Part shown: positions 43,204-50,112 of the stretch, one piece after another
Layout: the number at the start of each line of letters is the position of its first letter
Position numbering within the stretch: position 1 is the stretch's first letter
DNA from: Nesterenkonia halotolerans
GTDB taxonomy: Bacteria > Actinomycetota > Actinomycetes > Actinomycetales > Micrococcaceae
NCBI RefSeq assembly: GCF_014874065.1
Contig: NZ_JADBEE010000001.1
Span: forward strand, 1,984,001-2,048,000
DNA length: 64,000 nucleotides
Direction of reading: 5' to 3'
Program-made: the position numbers and the translations under genes
The notes under the pieces: generated by a model
What the model was told of the DNA's origin: nothing
The model's input: the letters and a program-made list of their open reading frames with translations, nothing else
The model's database searches: none

Positions 43204-44688
43204 TCATGCGCCCGGGCCCCGACCCTGTGCCGCATGCGTGGTGTCGGTGCGGTACTCGGTGTAGGTGTAGGGATTGTCGAGGATCTTGGTCTCGGGAACC
43301 TCCGGGCTCATGCCGGCCTCCCATTCCTCCCGGCCCAGCTCGCCCGCGATGTGCTCCACAGTCTGTTCCACCGTGCGGCGAACCTTGGCCAGATCGATAT
43401 CCACCAGCCTGTGCTCATGCTTGACGATCCGTCCGTTGACCATGACCGTGTGCACGTCTCCGCGCTGGGCCTGGAACACCACGTGACCGTGCGGGTTCAG
43501 GATCGGGAACATCGCAGGGGAGTCGTCGTTCTTGATCAGGACGACGTCGGCCTTCTTGCCGACCTCCAGTGAACCGATGGACTCCTCCATGCCCAGGGCC
43601 TTCGCCCCGCCGCGAGTCGCCCATTCCACCACCTGGTCTGCCCGAAGCCCCAGGTTGGTGCAGGTCTCCCCGGTGGCGTGATGCTCGAAGTGTTCGCGGG
43701 CGCGGTCGGAGCTCAGCGTGGAACGCATCGCCGCGAACGGGTCGGCGCTCCACCAGACCGAGGTGTCCACCGACAGCGAGACCGGAATGCCGTGCTTGCG
43801 CAGCTGCCAGGAGGAGGGGTATCCCTGGCCGCAGCTGGCTTCGGACTCCGCCGAGACCGAGGCCGCGCCTCCGGTGGCGGCGATGCGCTGGTACGAGTCC
43901 TGCCCCAGGGTGGCCGCGTGGACGTAGACGGTCTTCTCATTCATGAAGCCGTGCTCGTGCATGAGCCGGATGCCGTCGTCGTTGGTCGCGCCCCAGACCC
44001 CGGCGTGAGTGGTGACTCCGACGTCGAGATCCCTGGCGACCTCGAAGGCCGCCTTCTCCGGGAACTCTGGATCTCCGGTGACGTCAAAGGCCATCTGGAA
44101 GCCGAGCATGTCATCGCCGATCGATCCCCCCGAGCGGGGAAGGCGCCGATCCACGAAGTCGCGGAACTCGGGCGAGGTCGACCATTCCCAGGGGCCGGCA
44201 TGGATGTTGCCATAGGCGAAGACGAACCGTCCGGCGACCTCTTCGAGCGCGTCCACCGCGGCATCGGCGTGATCCACGGTGGAGAGGCCATGGGACCAGT
44301 CCACCGAGGTGGTGACCCCGGCGTCGAGGGCCTCCACGGCGGAGAGCAGGTTGCCGGCGTAGATGTCCTCGGGGCGGAACTTCTTCCCATGTTCGAGGTA
44401 ATTCCAGACGAAGTACTGGGTCAGCGTCCAGTCCGCGCCGTAGCCGCGCATGGCGGTCTGCCACATGTGGCGGTGGGTGTCGACGAAGCCCGGGGTGATG
44501 ATGCCGCCCGAGGCATCGATGATCTGGGCGTGCTCAGGGGCCTCGAGCTCGGGCCCCACGGCGGCGATGGTGTCCCCGCGGACCAGCACGTCTGCCCGGG
44601 CCAGCACGCTCCGATCCTTGTCCATGGTCAGCACGATCCCGTTCTTGAACAGCACGGGCGAGCCATTGGCCGCGACCTCAGAACTCAT
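43204..44688 (-). CDS. Amidohydrolase-superfamily protein (ATZ/TRZ-like deaminase/hydrolase)
   Basis: A 494-residue metal-dependent hydrolase. The metal-binding sites are FVDTHRHMWQT, VTTHAGVWGA, a histidine in TVYVHAATLG and the aspartate in VSLSVDTSVWW. KNGIVLTMDKDRSVL and the beta-sandwich end VGKKADVVLIKNDD frame the barrel. This layout is that of the chlorohydrolase/8-oxoguanine-deaminase/atrazine group, which removes amino or chloro groups from heteroaromatic rings. The ATG at 44688 follows AGGAGG. Its promoter region carries the CGGAC-N4-GTCC palindrome shared with the two aromatic operons, so it probably acts in the same pathway. The substrate is unknown. Confidence 0.88.
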   Translation of the reverse strand: MSSEVAANGSPVLFKNGIVLTMDKDRSVLARADVLVRGDTIAAVGPELEAPEHAQIIDASGGIITPGFVDTHRHMWQTAMRGYGADWTLTQYFVWNYLEHGKKFRPEDIYAGNLLSAVEALDAGVTTSVDWSHGLSTVDHADAAVDALEEVAGRFVFAYGNIHAGPWEWSTSPEFRDFVDRRLPRSGGSIGDDMLGFQMAFDVTGDPEFPEKAAFEVARDLDVGVTTHAGVWGATNDDGIRLMHEHGFMNEKTVYVHAATLGQDSYQRIAATGGAASVSAESEASCGQGYPSSWQLRKHGIPVSLSVDTSVWWSADPFAAMRSTLSSDRAREHFEHHATGETCTNLGLRADQVVEWATRGGAKALGMEESIGSLEVGKKADVVLIKNDDSPAMFPILNPHGHVVFQAQRGDVHTVMVNGRIVKHEHRLVDIDLAKVRRTVEQTVEHIAGELGREEWEAGMSPEVPETKILDNPYTYTEYRTDTTHAAQGRGPGA

Positions 44689-44745
44689 GTCAGCCTCCTG
44701 TGAAAATCTCTGTGACGCCACTCACAATAGCTGGCGTTCGCACAG

Positions 44746-44759
44746 TGGACAAGAGTCCG
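44746..44759 (-). promoter_or_regulatory. Operator-like palindrome upstream of the amidohydrolase gene
   Basis: On the minus strand this reads CGGACTCTTGTCCA: CGGAC and GTCC arms with a 4-base spacer. It lies 58 bases before the amidohydrolase start and differs from the site at 44868 at only two positions of the central 14 bases. Confidence 0.55.
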
Positions 44760-44867
44760 TTAGCTGGTGCTCTGCTGGAATCTCTGCCGCTGAAGAACCC
44801 GCTGCAGGGCCGGCGGTTCAGTGCTTGACGCTCTCGGCAGCAGAATGTGAAACTGATCACCAAACAG

Positions 44868-44883
44868 ACGGACGCTTGTCCGT
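44868..44883 (+). promoter_or_regulatory. Operator palindrome upstream of the CaiB/LigBA operon
   Basis: ACGGACGCTTGTCCGT has perfect 6-base arms around GCTT. It lies 60 bases before the CaiB start and about 40 bases after a TTGACG hexamer (44825-44830). The -10 is unclear. The CGGAC-N4-GTCCG core matches the operator at 39795. Confidence 0.6.
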
Positions 44884-44943
44884 ATGACGGTTGGTGGCGC
44901 GACGGATGTCTTGCCAGCAGGGCCGATCCGGGAGGAACCCGAT

Positions 44944-46197
44944 ATGACTGACACCGCTTCGCATGCCGCGGGAGGCGCGCCGCTGCCGCTCGAGGGGATC
45001 ATGATCGCCGACTTCTCCCGAGTGCTCGCGGGCCCTTACGCGACCATGCTGCTGGCAGATCTCGGCGCCGAGGTGATCAAGGTGGAGGGGCCGAGCGGAG
45101 ATGACACCCGCACCTGGGTCCCACCGCGGCGTCCCGACGGGGTCTCGACCTACTACGCGGCGATCAACCGCAATAAGAAGTCGATCGTGCTGGACTTCAA
45201 GGATCCCGATGACCTCGCCGCAGCCCAGCAGCTGGCAGCGCGCGCCGACGTCGTCATCGAGAACTTCAAGCCGGGCGGCCTGAAGAAGTTCGGACTGGAC
45301 TACGACTCGGTGGTCCAGGACAACCCGAGCGTCATCTACTCCTCCATCACCGGCTTCGGCACCCAGGGGGAGGGCGCCAAATACCCCGGCTATGACCTCA
45401 TCGTGCAGGCCATGTCCGGGCTGATGAGTCTCACCGGCTCACCCGACGGACCGCCCTTCCGTGCCGGAATCAGCGTGTTCGACGTGATGGCCGGGCTGCA
45501 TTCCACCATCGGCATCCTCGCTGCGCTGCGGCAGCGCGACCACACCGGGGAGGGCGCCCACGTGGAGGCCTCCCTGATGGCCTCGGCCATGTCAGGACTG
45601 GTCAACCAGACCCACGCCTATGTCGGCGGCGGGACCACCCCGATGCGCATGGGCAATGCGCACCCCTCGCTGTACCCCTACGAGGCCATGCCCACCGCCG
45701 ACGATGACGTCATCATCGCCGCAGGCAACAACACCCAGTTCAGCCGCCTCTGCACAGTGTTGGGCATCCCGGAGATCGCCGAGGACGAGCGCTTCGCCGA
45801 CGTCGGCGACCGCACCGACCGGCGCGATGAGCTGCGTCCGATCCTCGAAGCGGAGCTCGCCAAGCACACGGCCCAGGAGCTCTTCGAGAAGCTCAACGAG
45901 GTCGGCGTGCCCTGCGGGCCGATCAACACCATCAAACAAGGGGTCGAATACGCCGAGGCACTCGGCCTGGAACCAGTGGTGCAGGTGGGAACAGGTGCGA
46001 CCTCAGTGCCCGGGGTCCGCCATCCGCTGACCTTCAGCACGATGACCCCGCGCTACGATCTGGCCCCGCCCACGCTGGGCCAGCACACCGAGGAGATCCG
46101 GGCGTGGCTTCAGCAGCCAGTGTCTCAGCTGCCAGAGCCCCAGCCGACCGAGCCTGCACAGACCGAGCCTGCACAGACCGAGAGGACGCAGCGATGA
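44944..46197 (+). CDS. CaiB/BaiF family (type III) CoA-transferase
   Basis: A 417-residue enzyme that moves CoA between carboxylic acids. LEGIMIADFSRVLAGPYATM, LADLGAEVIKVEGPSGDDTR and the catalytic Asp151 in YPGYDLIVQAMSGLM are family signatures; IYSSITGFG and EASLMASAMSGL follow. The ATG at 44944 has GGAGGA upstream. The C-terminus ends in a short TEPAQTEPAQT tail made by a 15-base tandem duplication. It is coupled by a 4-base overlap to a citryl-CoA-lyase-like gene and then to LigB and LigA genes. It presumably activates a ring-cleavage product with CoA. Confidence 0.92.
   Translation: MTDTASHAAGGAPLPLEGIMIADFSRVLAGPYATMLLADLGAEVIKVEGPSGDDTRTWVPPRRPDGVSTYYAAINRNKKSIVLDFKDPDDLAAAQQLAARADVVIENFKPGGLKKFGLDYDSVVQDNPSVIYSSITGFGTQGEGAKYPGYDLIVQAMSGLMSLTGSPDGPPFRAGISVFDVMAGLHSTIGILAALRQRDHTGEGAHVEASLMASAMSGLVNQTHAYVGGGTTPMRMGNAHPSLYPYEAMPTADDDVIIAAGNNTQFSRLCTVLGIPEIAEDERFADVGDRTDRRDELRPILEAELAKHTAQELFEKLNEVGVPCGPINTIKQGVEYAEALGLEPVVQVGTGATSVPGVRHPLTFSTMTPRYDLAPPTLGQHTEEIRAWLQQPVSQLPEPQPTEPAQTEPAQTERTQR
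46150..46179 (+). repeat. 15-base tandem duplication in the CaiB gene tail
   Basis: Two perfect copies of GAGCCTGCACAGACC (46150-46164 and 46165-46179) encode EPAQT twice near the C-terminus of the CoA-transferase. A slippage-type length polymorphism is plausible; it lies outside the catalytic domain. Confidence 0.8.
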
Positions 46198-47075
46198 GCG
46201 GCGCAGAGCAGAACAATCACGCATCGAGCTACCCCACCTCGCTGGGGACCTCCACAGCCGAGGAGATCAGCCTGATGGGGCAGTCCCTCTCTGAGGACCT
46301 CATGGGCAAGGTCGGATTCGCCGAGCTGGCCTTCTGGATGACCGCCACCCGCCGGCCCACACCCGGGGAGCTGCGCACCTTCGAGGCCGTGCTCGTCGCG
46401 CTCGCAGACCACGGATTCACGCCCACCGCGATTGCGGCCCGGCTGACCTACCTCTCCGCCCCGGAGTCCATCCAGGGCGCCATCGCCGCCGGACTGCTCG
46501 GCGGCGGATCCCGGTTCCTCGGCGTCACCGAGGACACCGGCAAGTTCCTGCATGAGGTGCTTGCAACCGACGACGGCGCGCGCAGCACCGACGCGGACTA
46601 TGACGCCCTGGCGCGGGAGGCGATCACCCGGGCCCGCGCTGCTCAGCAGATCGTCCCCGGGCTGGGGCATCCGGTGCACAAGGCCGGTGACCCGCGCACC
46701 CCGCGGCTGATCCAGATCGCGGAAGAAGGTGGCACCCGCGGGGAGCACCTGCGCCTGTTCGAAGCCATGGGCCGGGTCAGCGAGGAGGTGCTGGGCAAGA
46801 AGCTGCCGCTCAACGGTGCAGGCGTCTGCGGCGCAGCGCTGGCCGATCTCGGTCTGCCGGTGGACTTCCTGCGCGGCTTCGCGCTGCTGGCCCGTACGGC
46901 CGGGCTGCTGGGACAGATCGCCGAGGAGCGGCGCAGCCCGATCGCCCATGACATCTATATGCATGTGGACCGCAACGCACGGTTCGTTCCGCTGGCCGGC
47001 GGCGGGTCCAGTGGTGCTGCGGATTCAGGGGAGTCGAATCCGCCCGGCCACACCGATCAGACCAAGGAGAGCTGA
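46194..47075 (+). CDS. Citryl-CoA lyase-like protein (citrate synthase family)
   Basis: A 293-residue protein with the C-terminal citrate-synthase fold found in citryl-CoA lyases. VPGLGHPVHKAGDPRTPRL contains the catalytic-site histidine region. LNGAGVCGAALADLGLPVDF and RTAGLLGQIAEERRSPIAHD match the CoA- and substrate-binding end of the family. It is much shorter than true citrate synthase (about 370-430). It should cleave a citryl-CoA-type thioester to acetyl-CoA and a 2-oxoacid. The 4-base overlap with the CoA-transferase suggests the two act in sequence. It differs in fold from the CitE-like lyase at 35139. Confidence 0.87.
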   Translation: MSGAEQNNHASSYPTSLGTSTAEEISLMGQSLSEDLMGKVGFAELAFWMTATRRPTPGELRTFEAVLVALADHGFTPTAIAARLTYLSAPESIQGAIAAGLLGGGSRFLGVTEDTGKFLHEVLATDDGARSTDADYDALAREAITRARAAQQIVPGLGHPVHKAGDPRTPRLIQIAEEGGTRGEHLRLFEAMGRVSEEVLGKKLPLNGAGVCGAALADLGLPVDFLRGFALLARTAGLLGQIAEERRSPIAHDIYMHVDRNARFVPLAGGGSSGAADSGESNPPGHTDQTKES

Positions 47076-47077
47076 AC

Positions 47078-48067
47078 ATGGCAGAGCTGACGGCGGTGCT
47101 GGCGAGCACCCACCACCCGTTCTATTACAAGGCCACCACCTCACCGGAGGATCAGCGGCCGCCCTACGCCGCCGACTGGCAGCGCAAGGTCGAGGCCTAC
47201 CGAGCCACGCTCACCGCCGCGGAGCCCGACATCCTGGTCATGGTGGGAGCGGATCACTTCCACCAGCTCTGGCTGGACAATTATCCGCAGTTCCTGATCG
47301 GCAAGCAGGAGAGATACGACGCGACCTTCTACAACGAGGAGCGCGAATTCGGGATCCCGAAGTACACCCTCGCCGGAGACATCGAGCTCTCCCGCCATAT
47401 GCACGAGGAGCTGCTGGGCAAGGACTTCGACCTCTCGGTCAGTCACGAGCTGAAGATCGATCACTCCATCATCTGCCCCATCATCACGGTCCGGCCCGAG
47501 GCGGACCTGCCGATCGTGCCCATCTACACGAACATCTTCGTGCCTCCGCTGCCCTCCCCGCGCCGGTTCTATGCTCTCGGGCGAGCGATCCGAGAGGTCA
47601 TCGACAGCTTCCCCAGCGACAAGAAGGTGGCCGCCATCGGCACCGGGCACCTCTCGCTGGAGCTCGGCGGACCCCGGCAGTTCGGCGAGCACGGCCCGGA
47701 TCCGCTCTTCGACGCCGATGCCATCGAATGGCTCTCCACCGGCAACGTCGACGCGATCCTGGACAACGTCACCCATGAATCGATGGCCGGTGCGGGCAAC
47801 GCGACCCACGGCTTCATGGACCTGCTGCTGATGATGGGGATCGCCGGCCCCGGAGTCCAGGCCGACTATGTCGATCACCTGGACCTGTTCCACACCCGGG
47901 AGATGTACATGACCTGGTACCCGAACAAGACCCAGGACCAGCTCGAGGCGGCGGCGCGCGCGGCGAAGACCGCGCAGGCCAGCATCGGGCCGATCTACGC
48001 CAGCGATCCCACCTGGGACCAGTTCCGCGGTGAGCGCGCCGCGACGGCCGGTGCCGCCGAAGCCTGA
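47078..48067 (+). CDS. Class III extradiol dioxygenase, catalytic LigB-type subunit
   Basis: A 329-residue non-haem iron dioxygenase. The metal-site histidines lie near STHHPFYYKA and in MVGADHFHQLWLD. The active-site region continues with SHELKIDHSIICPIITV and IGTGHLSLELGGPRQ, and VDHLDLFHTREMYMTWYPN is near the end. This is the protocatechuate 4,5-dioxygenase/gallate dioxygenase type beta chain. The small LigA-type gene follows after 13 bases, giving a complete two-subunit enzyme. AAGGAG precedes the ATG. The aromatic substrate (protocatechuate, gallate or another catechol acid) cannot be fixed from sequence. Confidence 0.88.
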   Translation: MAELTAVLASTHHPFYYKATTSPEDQRPPYAADWQRKVEAYRATLTAAEPDILVMVGADHFHQLWLDNYPQFLIGKQERYDATFYNEEREFGIPKYTLAGDIELSRHMHEELLGKDFDLSVSHELKIDHSIICPIITVRPEADLPIVPIYTNIFVPPLPSPRRFYALGRAIREVIDSFPSDKKVAAIGTGHLSLELGGPRQFGEHGPDPLFDADAIEWLSTGNVDAILDNVTHESMAGAGNATHGFMDLLLMMGIAGPGVQADYVDHLDLFHTREMYMTWYPNKTQDQLEAAARAAKTAQASIGPIYASDPTWDQFRGERAATAGAAEA

Positions 48068-48080
48068 GTCAGGAGCGAGC

Positions 48081-48446
48081 ATGAGCAAGTACTACGTCAA
48101 CAAGTTCCTCTTCACCATCGACCGGGACCCCGAATGGGTGGCCAGCTACAAGGAGGACCCGCGGGGCACGGTGGACCGCTGGGAGAAGCAGATCGGACGC
48201 TGGCTCAACGTGACCGAGCAGACCAGCTGGCTGGAGTTCACGCCCGAGGAGCGCGAGGCGCTGTCCACCCACGACTACGTCTCGCTCTTCGAGAACGGCG
48301 CGCACTTCTTCCTGAACCTCACGCTGTTCATCGCCCTCTTCGACGAGGAGTATGCCGCCGCGCACGGACCACTCGCCTTCCAGACGGAGATGGCGCGGCA
48401 GCTCGGTCACTGGACCGGCCGGGACTACCCCTCGGTCGCGATGTAG
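48081..48446 (+). CDS. LigA-type small subunit of an extradiol dioxygenase
   Basis: A 121-residue all-helical protein. KFLFTIDRDPEWVASYKEDP, WLNVTEQTSWLEFTPEEREA and LSTHDYVSLFENGAHFFLNL match the LigA alpha subunit of protocatechuate 4,5-dioxygenase, which closes the active site of LigB. AGGAG lies upstream of the ATG. The gene is last in the operon and ends 2 bases before the stop of the convergent IclR gene, leaving no room for a separate terminator. Confidence 0.87.
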   Translation: MSKYYVNKFLFTIDRDPEWVASYKEDPRGTVDRWEKQIGRWLNVTEQTSWLEFTPEEREALSTHDYVSLFENGAHFFLNLTLFIALFDEEYAAAHGPLAFQTEMARQLGHWTGRDYPSVAM

Positions 48447-48448
48447 CC

Positions 48449-49297
48449 TCAGCCCTCCTCGGCGGGCAGCAGCGGAATCCGTCCGACGGCGGGCACCTCG
48501 CGCTCACGCACATGGCTCGGCAAGGACTGCCAGCGTGCCCAGTCCTCGGTGACCGCCGCAGCGGCCTCCTGCAGGTGTGGCAGGTGCCGGCTCAGCAGTG
48601 CGTCCAGGCTGGTCTCGGCGGCGTGGACCGTGGTGTTCATGGCGGCGAGGACATGCCCCTCGCAGTCACGCACCGGCACCGCGATGGAGCGGATGCCGCG
48701 CGCAAGCTCCTCGTCGGCCACCGCGTACCCCTGCTGCTGCACCCGGTCCAGCTCATCCATGAAGGACTTCTGGTCCCACTGCACGGCCGGGATCACCGGC
48801 GAACGTGAAGGTTCGGACAGGCGCTGGAGGATCTCGCGGCGCTCCATGTCCGCCAGCAGCACCTTGCCCTGGGAGGTGGGCGGGGCGGGGAAGCGGGTGC
48901 CGATGTCGACCCGCAGCCCGATCAGCTTCGGCACCGCGACGCGCGCCACGTAGACCACGTCCGGCCCATCCAGCTGGGTCATCGAGGCGGACTCGTGGGT
49001 GTGGGTCACCAGGGCCTCCAGATGTGGTCGGGCCACATCCCAGAGGCCCAATGAGCTGACATAGGCCATGCCGAGCTCCATGACGCGGGGGGTCAGTCCG
49101 AAGAGCCCATTGTCGGAGCGCACATATTCCAGCTCCTGCAGGGTCATCAGGATTCGTCGCGCGGTGGGGCGGGCCAGGCCGGTGGCCTTCGCCACCTGGC
49201 TCAGCGTGAGGCTGGGGTACTCGGCGGAGAACGCCGTGATCACGGACAGTCCGCGCGAGATGGCTTCGATGAACTCGGGGCTTCGCTCCGTCGACAT
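48449..49297 (-). CDS. IclR-family transcriptional regulator (PcaR-like)
   Basis: A 282-residue regulator. The winged helix is at residues 10-70 (AISRGLSVITAFSAEYPSLT, then SQVAKATGLARPTARRILMT). The effector domain contains LRVDIGTRFPAPPTSQGKVL, DEELARGIRSIAVPV and AAMNTTVHAAETSLDAL, the pattern of PcaR/PcaU/CatR-type regulators of aromatic acid catabolism. The ATG at 49297 has GAAAGGA, which lies next to the end of the upstream GntR gene, so the two regulators are likely cotranscribed. It is the best candidate for binding the CGGAC-N4-GTCC sites. Confidence 0.9.
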   Translation of the reverse strand: MSTERSPEFIEAISRGLSVITAFSAEYPSLTLSQVAKATGLARPTARRILMTLQELEYVRSDNGLFGLTPRVMELGMAYVSSLGLWDVARPHLEALVTHTHESASMTQLDGPDVVYVARVAVPKLIGLRVDIGTRFPAPPTSQGKVLLADMERREILQRLSEPSRSPVIPAVQWDQKSFMDELDRVQQQGYAVADEELARGIRSIAVPVRDCEGHVLAAMNTTVHAAETSLDALLSRHLPHLQEAAAAVTEDWARWQSLPSHVREREVPAVGRIPLLPAEEG

Positions 49298-49307
49298 CAG
49301 ATTCCTT

Positions 49308-50000
49308 TCATTGGAGCTGGGCCTGGGTCTGGCCCACTCGCGCCTCGCGCAGCCTGTTCCAGGTGCGCACCAGCTGACTGAACTCCTTGACCTGCACGAG
49401 GACATGGTCTCGGGCGGTGTTCTCCGCGGTCTCCGTGTCTCCGCTGCTGATGGCCTCCACGATCGCGTGGTGCTCGGCGAGCGAACGGCGCATCCGATCC
49501 GGGGCGCGCAGCTGAAGCCGTCGATAGGGCTGAAGGATCCGGCGCAGGTCATGGGCCTGCTGCTGCAGATATCCGTTGCCGCAGGAGTCGTAGATGATGC
49601 TGTGGAAGCAGGCGTTCGCGTAGTAGTAGCCGTCGGCATCTCCGGCGGCCTCGTGGCGCTCACATTCTTCCAGAGCCCTCCGCAGCTCGGCCAGCGGCTC
49701 TCGCTCGATCCGTCGCGAGGCCAGCCGGGCCGCCATGCCCTCCAGCTCCGCCATGAGCTCGAAACGTTCGGCGAGCTCGGGGATGCTCAGCTCGGTGACG
49801 TAGGTGCCCTGTTTCGGACGGATCCGCACCAGGCCCGAGCGCTCGAGTCCCTGCAGCGCCTCGCGCACCGGGGTGCGGGAGCAGCCGAACTCGACCTGGA
49901 GCTTGGCAGGGTCTAGCCGCTCGCCCGGACCGTACTGCCCGTCGACGATGGCGTTCTCCAGCGCATCCCGCACGCGCTGGGCTTCAGGGACCCGAACCAT
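49308..50000 (-). CDS. GntR-family (FCD) regulator, probable malonate regulator
   Basis: A 230-residue FadR-type regulator. The HTH is RVRDALENAIVDGQYGPGER, then QVEFGCSRTPVREALQGLER. The FCD domain has YYYANACFHSIIYDSCGNGY and LAEHHAIVEAISSGDTETAE with the expected ligand-site histidines. The ATG at 50000 follows AGGAGG; the reading frame is open 7 codons further. It is divergent from the malonyl-CoA decarboxylase/synthetase gene, as MatR is in rhizobia, and a MatR-like site lies in the gap. It is followed by the IclR gene after 10 bases. Confidence 0.9.
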   Translation of the reverse strand: MVRVPEAQRVRDALENAIVDGQYGPGERLDPAKLQVEFGCSRTPVREALQGLERSGLVRIRPKQGTYVTELSIPELAERFELMAELEGMAARLASRRIEREPLAELRRALEECERHEAAGDADGYYYANACFHSIIYDSCGNGYLQQQAHDLRRILQPYRRLQLRAPDRMRRSLAEHHAIVEAISSGDTETAENTARDHVLVQVKEFSQLVRTWNRLREARVGQTQAQLQ

Positions 50001-50059
50001 GGCACCTCCTGTCTCGAGCATATCGCCAGAAAACTGTGGCGTGGATCACGTTCATGCCC

Positions 50060-50100
50060 TATAGTCGCTGTTATATACATCAGAACTCTTGTTATACACG
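50060..50100 (+). promoter_or_regulatory. Malonate operon promoter region with MatR-like site
   Basis: TATAGT (50060-50065) is a good -10; no clear -35 was found. TCTTGTTATACACG (50087-50100) lies just before the ribosome-binding site. As I recall it, the Rhizobium MatR operator is TCTTGTA/TACACGA, which this matches apart from one inserted T and the terminal base. The divergent GntR gene is the likely binder. Confidence 0.5.
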
Positions 50101-50112
50101 GAAGGAGGCGGC

